Shown here in pieces: positions 60,882 through 64,000 of a stretch of DNA of 64,000 nucleotides. A program made the translations under genes and the position numbers. Source of the DNA: Sphingobacteriia bacterium. GTDB taxonomy: Bacteria; Bacteroidota; Bacteroidia; Chitinophagales; Chitinophagaceae. The notes beneath the pieces were generated by a model, which ran no database searches, was not told where the DNA came from, and worked only from the letters and a program-made list of their open reading frames with translations. The stretch spans positions 1-64,000 of the forward strand of contig CANGTR010000003.1 in the NCBI GenBank assembly GCA_947456855.1, written 5' to 3'. Numbering within the stretch: the first letter of the stretch is position 1; each line of letters starts with the position of its first letter.

Positions 60882-62795
60882 TTAAAGCTGCGTGATTGTA
60901 ACGGTGGTTCTTCTGTTTTTAGATCTTCCTGTTTCGGTTTTATTGTCTCCTATGGGTTGTGAATCGCCATAACCTTTAAATCGAAGTCGATTGGTATTAA
61001 TGCCTTTGTTGATCAGCCAATCTACTATGGCTTTTGCCCTATTTTCGGAAAGTAATTGGTTGTCTGATTGTTTACCAATATTGTCTGTATGCCCATTGAT
61101 GGATATTTGAATGGAAGGGTTTTCTACTAGTACTTGTAATAATTTATTCAATTCAATAGTAGCATCTACGGGTAGTTGAAATGAATTACTGGTAAATTCT
61201 ATATTTCTAAATGTTAAACTGGCATTCAATTCGATTGGCTGAAGGGTAATATCTTTTTGATAAACACTGTCTGCTGCTTTGTTGCTTAATTGGTACAATT
61301 CATTAAAGTATAAGTATCCTTTTCTATTAACAGAAAAAGTATAGTCTTTTCCAATAGGAAGTGTTATAAAATATTCACCTGTTTCATCTGTTTGAATCTT
61401 CATCAACGCATTGCCAGTTGCATTGTTAATCAACTCAACAGAAGAAGGCAATCTTTTTCCCGTTTTTTTATCCGTAATTTTCCCTTTTACATACAATGTT
61501 CTATTTGGTCTGATATCAGGTCTCATATCAAACTTATATAAATCCAGTTGCCCTCTGCTATCGCTTCTGTCGCTTGCATAATAAGCGGTTAAACCATCAG
61601 CAGAAACTGCTAAACTGCCCTCGTTTTCAATGGTATTAATAGGGTATCCTAAATTTGCTGGAATACCCCATTCGCCTTTGCTGTTTTTTCTAACGATGAA
61701 TAAATCGGATCCGCCGTATCCTTGTAAACCATCGGATGTAAAATACATGGTTTGATTATCGGCATGAATAAATGGAGCTTGATCGTCTCCAGCAGTATTA
61801 ATGGTAGCACCCATATTAATGGCAGGAGACCATTTACCGTTGGATTGTAGATTGCTCATATAAATATCTGATCCTCCAAAACCACCAGGTCTGTTGCTGC
61901 TAAAGTAAAGCACTCTTTTGTCGGGGCTAATTGTGGGAGAACTTTCCCAGAATTCAGTATTGATGGCTTCACCTAAATTTTGAGGTTCACTCCAACCTTG
62001 TGGTGTATAATTGGAAATATATAAATCAAAATTACCAAAGCCCCCTTCTGTAAATCGAGCTGTAAATAACATCCATTCTCCATCTTGCGAAACAGTGATT
62101 GCGCCCTTCTGCGATTCGAAATTAATATCTCCTTTAATTAAACTTGCTCTGCCCAATTGTTTTCCATTGATTGTACTCTGATAAAAATCTTCTCGTATTT
62201 GATTTCCTCTTCTGGTAAAAACCAATAAACTATCTGTAACAGTTACAGATGGAAAATATTCGGCAGCAGGTGAGTTTACACTGTCGCCTAAATTGATTGG
62301 ACTAAATTGATAATCAGTGATAGGATGTTTTGCAGCATAATCAAGTGCAAATTCAAAACATTTTTTTCTGAATTTGGCACTTTTAATACTCCTATCATTC
62401 AATTTGGGAATTTGAAGAAATCGATTCACTGCATATAACGCATCTGTAAATTGACCATTACCGGCCAAGTTTATTGAATAGGGAAGTTGATATACAGCAA
62501 AATAAATAGAGTCTTTTTGTTTGGCTATTTCGTAAAATTGAATTGATCGCTGGTATTGTTTTAATTCTCCAAAAGCTCCAGCAAGCGATAGATAACCATC
62601 TAAAAAATCAGGATCTTCTTTTACTGTATTCAGCAATAATGGAACAGCTTCTTTAAATGAATCATCCCTTAAAAGCGAAATTGCTTTTTCATAGTTTGCC
62701 AATATTTTAGGGTTTACCCGATCTGCATTGTAGTTGAGTTGAGCTTGGGTAGAAAATCCCACCAAAAAAAAGACTATTGTAAAAAGTAGTTTCAT
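60882..62795 (-). CDS. PorE-like TPR / beta-propeller / OmpA-domain protein
   Basis: The 637-residue exported protein has, in order: signal peptide (MKLLFTIVFFLVGFSTQAQ), TPR helices (about 30-115), WD40-like PD40 blades (about 160-430; LYFSSNRPGGFGGSDIY, MYFTSDGLQGYGGSDLF), a carboxypeptidase regulatory-like domain (about 433-520) and a C-terminal OmpA domain (about 530-637; NGHTDNIGKQSDNQLLSENR). This order matches PorE, a peptidoglycan-binding part of the type IX secretion system. Many paralogues exist, so PorE identity is probable but not certain. A terminator separates it from hmuY. Confidence 0.88.
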   Translation of the reverse strand: MKLLFTIVFFLVGFSTQAQLNYNADRVNPKILANYEKAISLLRDDSFKEAVPLLLNTVKEDPDFLDGYLSLAGAFGELKQYQRSIQFYEIAKQKDSIYFAVYQLPYSINLAGNGQFTDALYAVNRFLQIPKLNDRSIKSAKFRKKCFEFALDYAAKHPITDYQFSPINLGDSVNSPAAEYFPSVTVTDSLLVFTRRGNQIREDFYQSTINGKQLGRASLIKGDINFESQKGAITVSQDGEWMLFTARFTEGGFGNFDLYISNYTPQGWSEPQNLGEAINTEFWESSPTISPDKRVLYFSSNRPGGFGGSDIYMSNLQSNGKWSPAINMGATINTAGDDQAPFIHADNQTMYFTSDGLQGYGGSDLFIVRKNSKGEWGIPANLGYPINTIENEGSLAVSADGLTAYYASDRSDSRGQLDLYKFDMRPDIRPNRTLYVKGKITDKKTGKRLPSSVELINNATGNALMKIQTDETGEYFITLPIGKDYTFSVNRKGYLYFNELYQLSNKAADSVYQKDITLQPIELNASLTFRNIEFTSNSFQLPVDATIELNKLLQVLVENPSIQISINGHTDNIGKQSDNQLLSENRAKAIVDWLINKGINTNRLRFKGYGDSQPIGDNKTETGRSKNRRTTVTITQL

Positions 62796-62844
62796 CTTAT
62801 TTCAATCAACAATATCGGTAAAATATAGGCAGTAATTTGTTAAA

Positions 62845-62876
62845 ATAAAAAACCCTGCAATTTTAGATTGCAGGGC
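62845..62876 (-). terminator. Terminator of the heme-uptake genes
   Basis: CCCTGCAAT (62853-62861) pairs exactly with ATTGCAGGG (62867-62875), followed on the minus strand by six T. It ends the receptor-hmuY transcript. Confidence 0.85.
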
Positions 62877-62894
62877 ATTATTCTAATAATGGTT

Positions 62895-63536
62895 TTAAAA
62901 ATTCTTGCTTCCGTTTGGTTGATAGGTATAACGGAAGGTATAGTATCTTTGTTCGGATAGTTTGATTGCGTCAGATGCTGTTGCAGGAGGGGTTACTCCA
63001 CCTTTGTAATAATTTAAGATTTCTAGTTTTGCATATTTTCCCGAAGCGGTTCTGATCATTAATACCCTTCCTGGAATTGGATTTACCAGGTTATTGATTG
63101 CATCGTAAACAAACCAACCTCTATTGCTTCCGGCAGGTATGGCAAAAGAACTGGGTGCATTGTCTACTTTAAAAGTAGAGTCTGCAGGTACAGCGCTAAG
63201 ATTGTTGTACAAACCAATAAATACAAAACCTCCACCTAAACCTGGTCCACTATTTCCACCATTGATAATAATAGAAGTGCCCCTGAACCCAATATCCCAT
63301 TTTGTTGTTGCACTATCTGCAGTTGTAATTTTTTTATTGGTTTCTAAACTATAGAAACTGTATTTGCCTGATCCAAATGGGATACCCTGTGGAGTTAATC
63401 CGATAATGGTGTCGGCCGCCAAATTGTTAACTGTTATTGAACTGGTTGGCGTGTTGTTGCTTGTAGCAGTTTCTGTTGCTTTATTGCAAGAAGCCAATGT
63501 GATGATCAATCCAATCATGTAGATTCCCTTTTTCAT
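62895..63536 (-). CDS. HmuY-like heme-binding lipoprotein
   Basis: The 213-residue protein has a lipoprotein signal with cysteine 17 (IITLASCNKA) and a HmuY-type body: FGSGKYSFYSLETNKKITTA, TTKWDIGFRGTSIIINGGNS and RYYTFRYTYQPNGSKNF at the end. HmuY captures heme and passes it to a TonB receptor. The receptor gene lies 6 bases upstream, so the pair is an operon. Confidence 0.88.
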   Translation of the reverse strand: MKKGIYMIGLIITLASCNKATETATSNNTPTSSITVNNLAADTIIGLTPQGIPFGSGKYSFYSLETNKKITTADSATTKWDIGFRGTSIIINGGNSGPGLGGGFVFIGLYNNLSAVPADSTFKVDNAPSSFAIPAGSNRGWFVYDAINNLVNPIPGRVLMIRTASGKYAKLEILNYYKGGVTPPATASDAIKLSEQRYYTFRYTYQPNGSKNF

Positions 63537-63542
63537 ATATGT

Positions 63543-64000
63543 CTATTTTTTGTTTTTTTGAATAAATTGATAGGTGATAGTGGTATAAAAAATGCGGCCT
63601 GGCATATTTGGTAAATTATTGATATCGGTATAGTTCAGCAGATTGTTGACCCCGATTTGTAAATTCAACTTTTTGGCAATTGTTTTTCCAATGGCTGTAT
63701 TTATCTGAACAAATCCTTTGGCAAAAGCATCGTTGGTATTGAACAATCCGTTTCCGTCAGTATCTGTAACAGCCCACTTAGATCTGTAGATGAATCGAAT
63801 GTTTGCAAATGCATTGTTCTTTTCGTATTGAAGTTTTAAATTACCCATGTGTTTGCTTCTATTGGGTAAGCCAACATATTCACTTTTTTGCATTAACCTA
63901 CTAAAACCATTTTCGTCTCTGGTGAATACTTTTCCTTCTTCTATCTTTTTGATTTCATCTTTATCCCCTGATAGTAAAAATTGATATCCAGCATTGATAT
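63543..64000 (-). CDS. TonB-dependent receptor, C-terminal part (cut by window end)
   Basis: The frame is open from the window edge to the stop at 63543, giving 152 residues. It contains NAGYQFLLSGDKDEIKKIEE, LPNRSKHMGNLKLQYEKNNA, NIRFIYRSKWAVTDTDGNGL and the final barrel strands LQIGVNNLLNYTDINNLPNM and GRIFYTTITYQFI. Adjacent HmuY suggests a HmuR-type heme receptor. The plug domain is outside the window. Confidence 0.88.
   Translation of the reverse strand, partial: INAGYQFLLSGDKDEIKKIEEGKVFTRDENGFSRLMQKSEYVGLPNRSKHMGNLKLQYEKNNAFANIRFIYRSKWAVTDTDGNGLFNTNDAFAKGFVQINTAIGKTIAKKLNLQIGVNNLLNYTDINNLPNMPGRIFYTTITYQFIQKNKK

Overview
The window reads as chromosomal DNA of a low-GC Bacteroidota bacterium, most likely family Chitinophagaceae (inference from gene content, not from a marker search). 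Support comes from exact TANNTTTG -7 promoter boxes before several genes, a TonB-dependent receptor with a HmuY lipoprotein, a PorE-like TPR/propeller/OmpA protein of the type IX secretion group, DUF4293 and DUF6427 proteins, a transketolase encoded as a separate N-terminal subunit, a LytS/LytTR pair, a bacterial GGGP synthase, and a GMC oxidoreductase with a gluconate-dehydrogenase subunit-3 partner. I see no phage, insertion sequence, CRISPR array, tRNA or rRNA. It is mostly a housekeeping region.

Layout. 1-5.7 kb: DksA-like tail, a 111-bp hairpin, MsbA-type ABC exporter, rbfA, FtsX/LolE-like permease, transketolase N-subunit, frr. 5.7-12 kb: EamA exporter, mscL, scpA, dxs, LytS/LytTR two-component pair. 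12-18 kb: M28 peptidase, a probable rearrangement junction joining two 5'-truncated genes (OmpA-like tail and coiled-coil tail), then a metal-transport operon (Nramp-like, P-type ATPase). 18-25.5 kb: katG, a glycosyltransferase/GH130 operon, a pcrB/trpF-like operon. 25.5-36 kb: B12-dependent ribonucleotide reductase with DnaA-box-like sites upstream, GMC oxidoreductase with its partner, metG with a GC-rich insert, two tandem S66 carboxypeptidases. 36-46 kb: kup/rhodanese/two paralogous hydrolases, a secreted unknown, DUF6427, purQ, a DsbD-alpha gene and dsbD. 46-64 kb: ECF sigma factor, uvrA, DUF4293, glyA, sugar nucleotidyltransferase, nitronate monooxygenase, a guaB/lnt/hydrolase/SDR strand block, MFS transporter, dprA, PorE-like protein, and a heme-uptake pair cut by the window end.

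The most unusual signal lies between genes. Degenerate tandem arrays with a 7-base period (GAGATAA / ATCTCTT, sometimes as 14-base dimers) fill intergenic gaps at five loci. In five of six arrays the GAGATA strand is the sense strand of a gene whose stop codon lies at or just before the array (transketolase, scpA, dxs, LytTR regulator, glyA). Two unrelated genes end with the same TAG-GAGATA arrangement. Other second-look items are the head-to-head truncated-gene junction near 14.08 kb, the DnaA-box cluster before nrdJ, the GC-rich hairpin insert in the metG linker, and a katG terminator that sits inside the coding end of the opposing glycosyltransferase gene.
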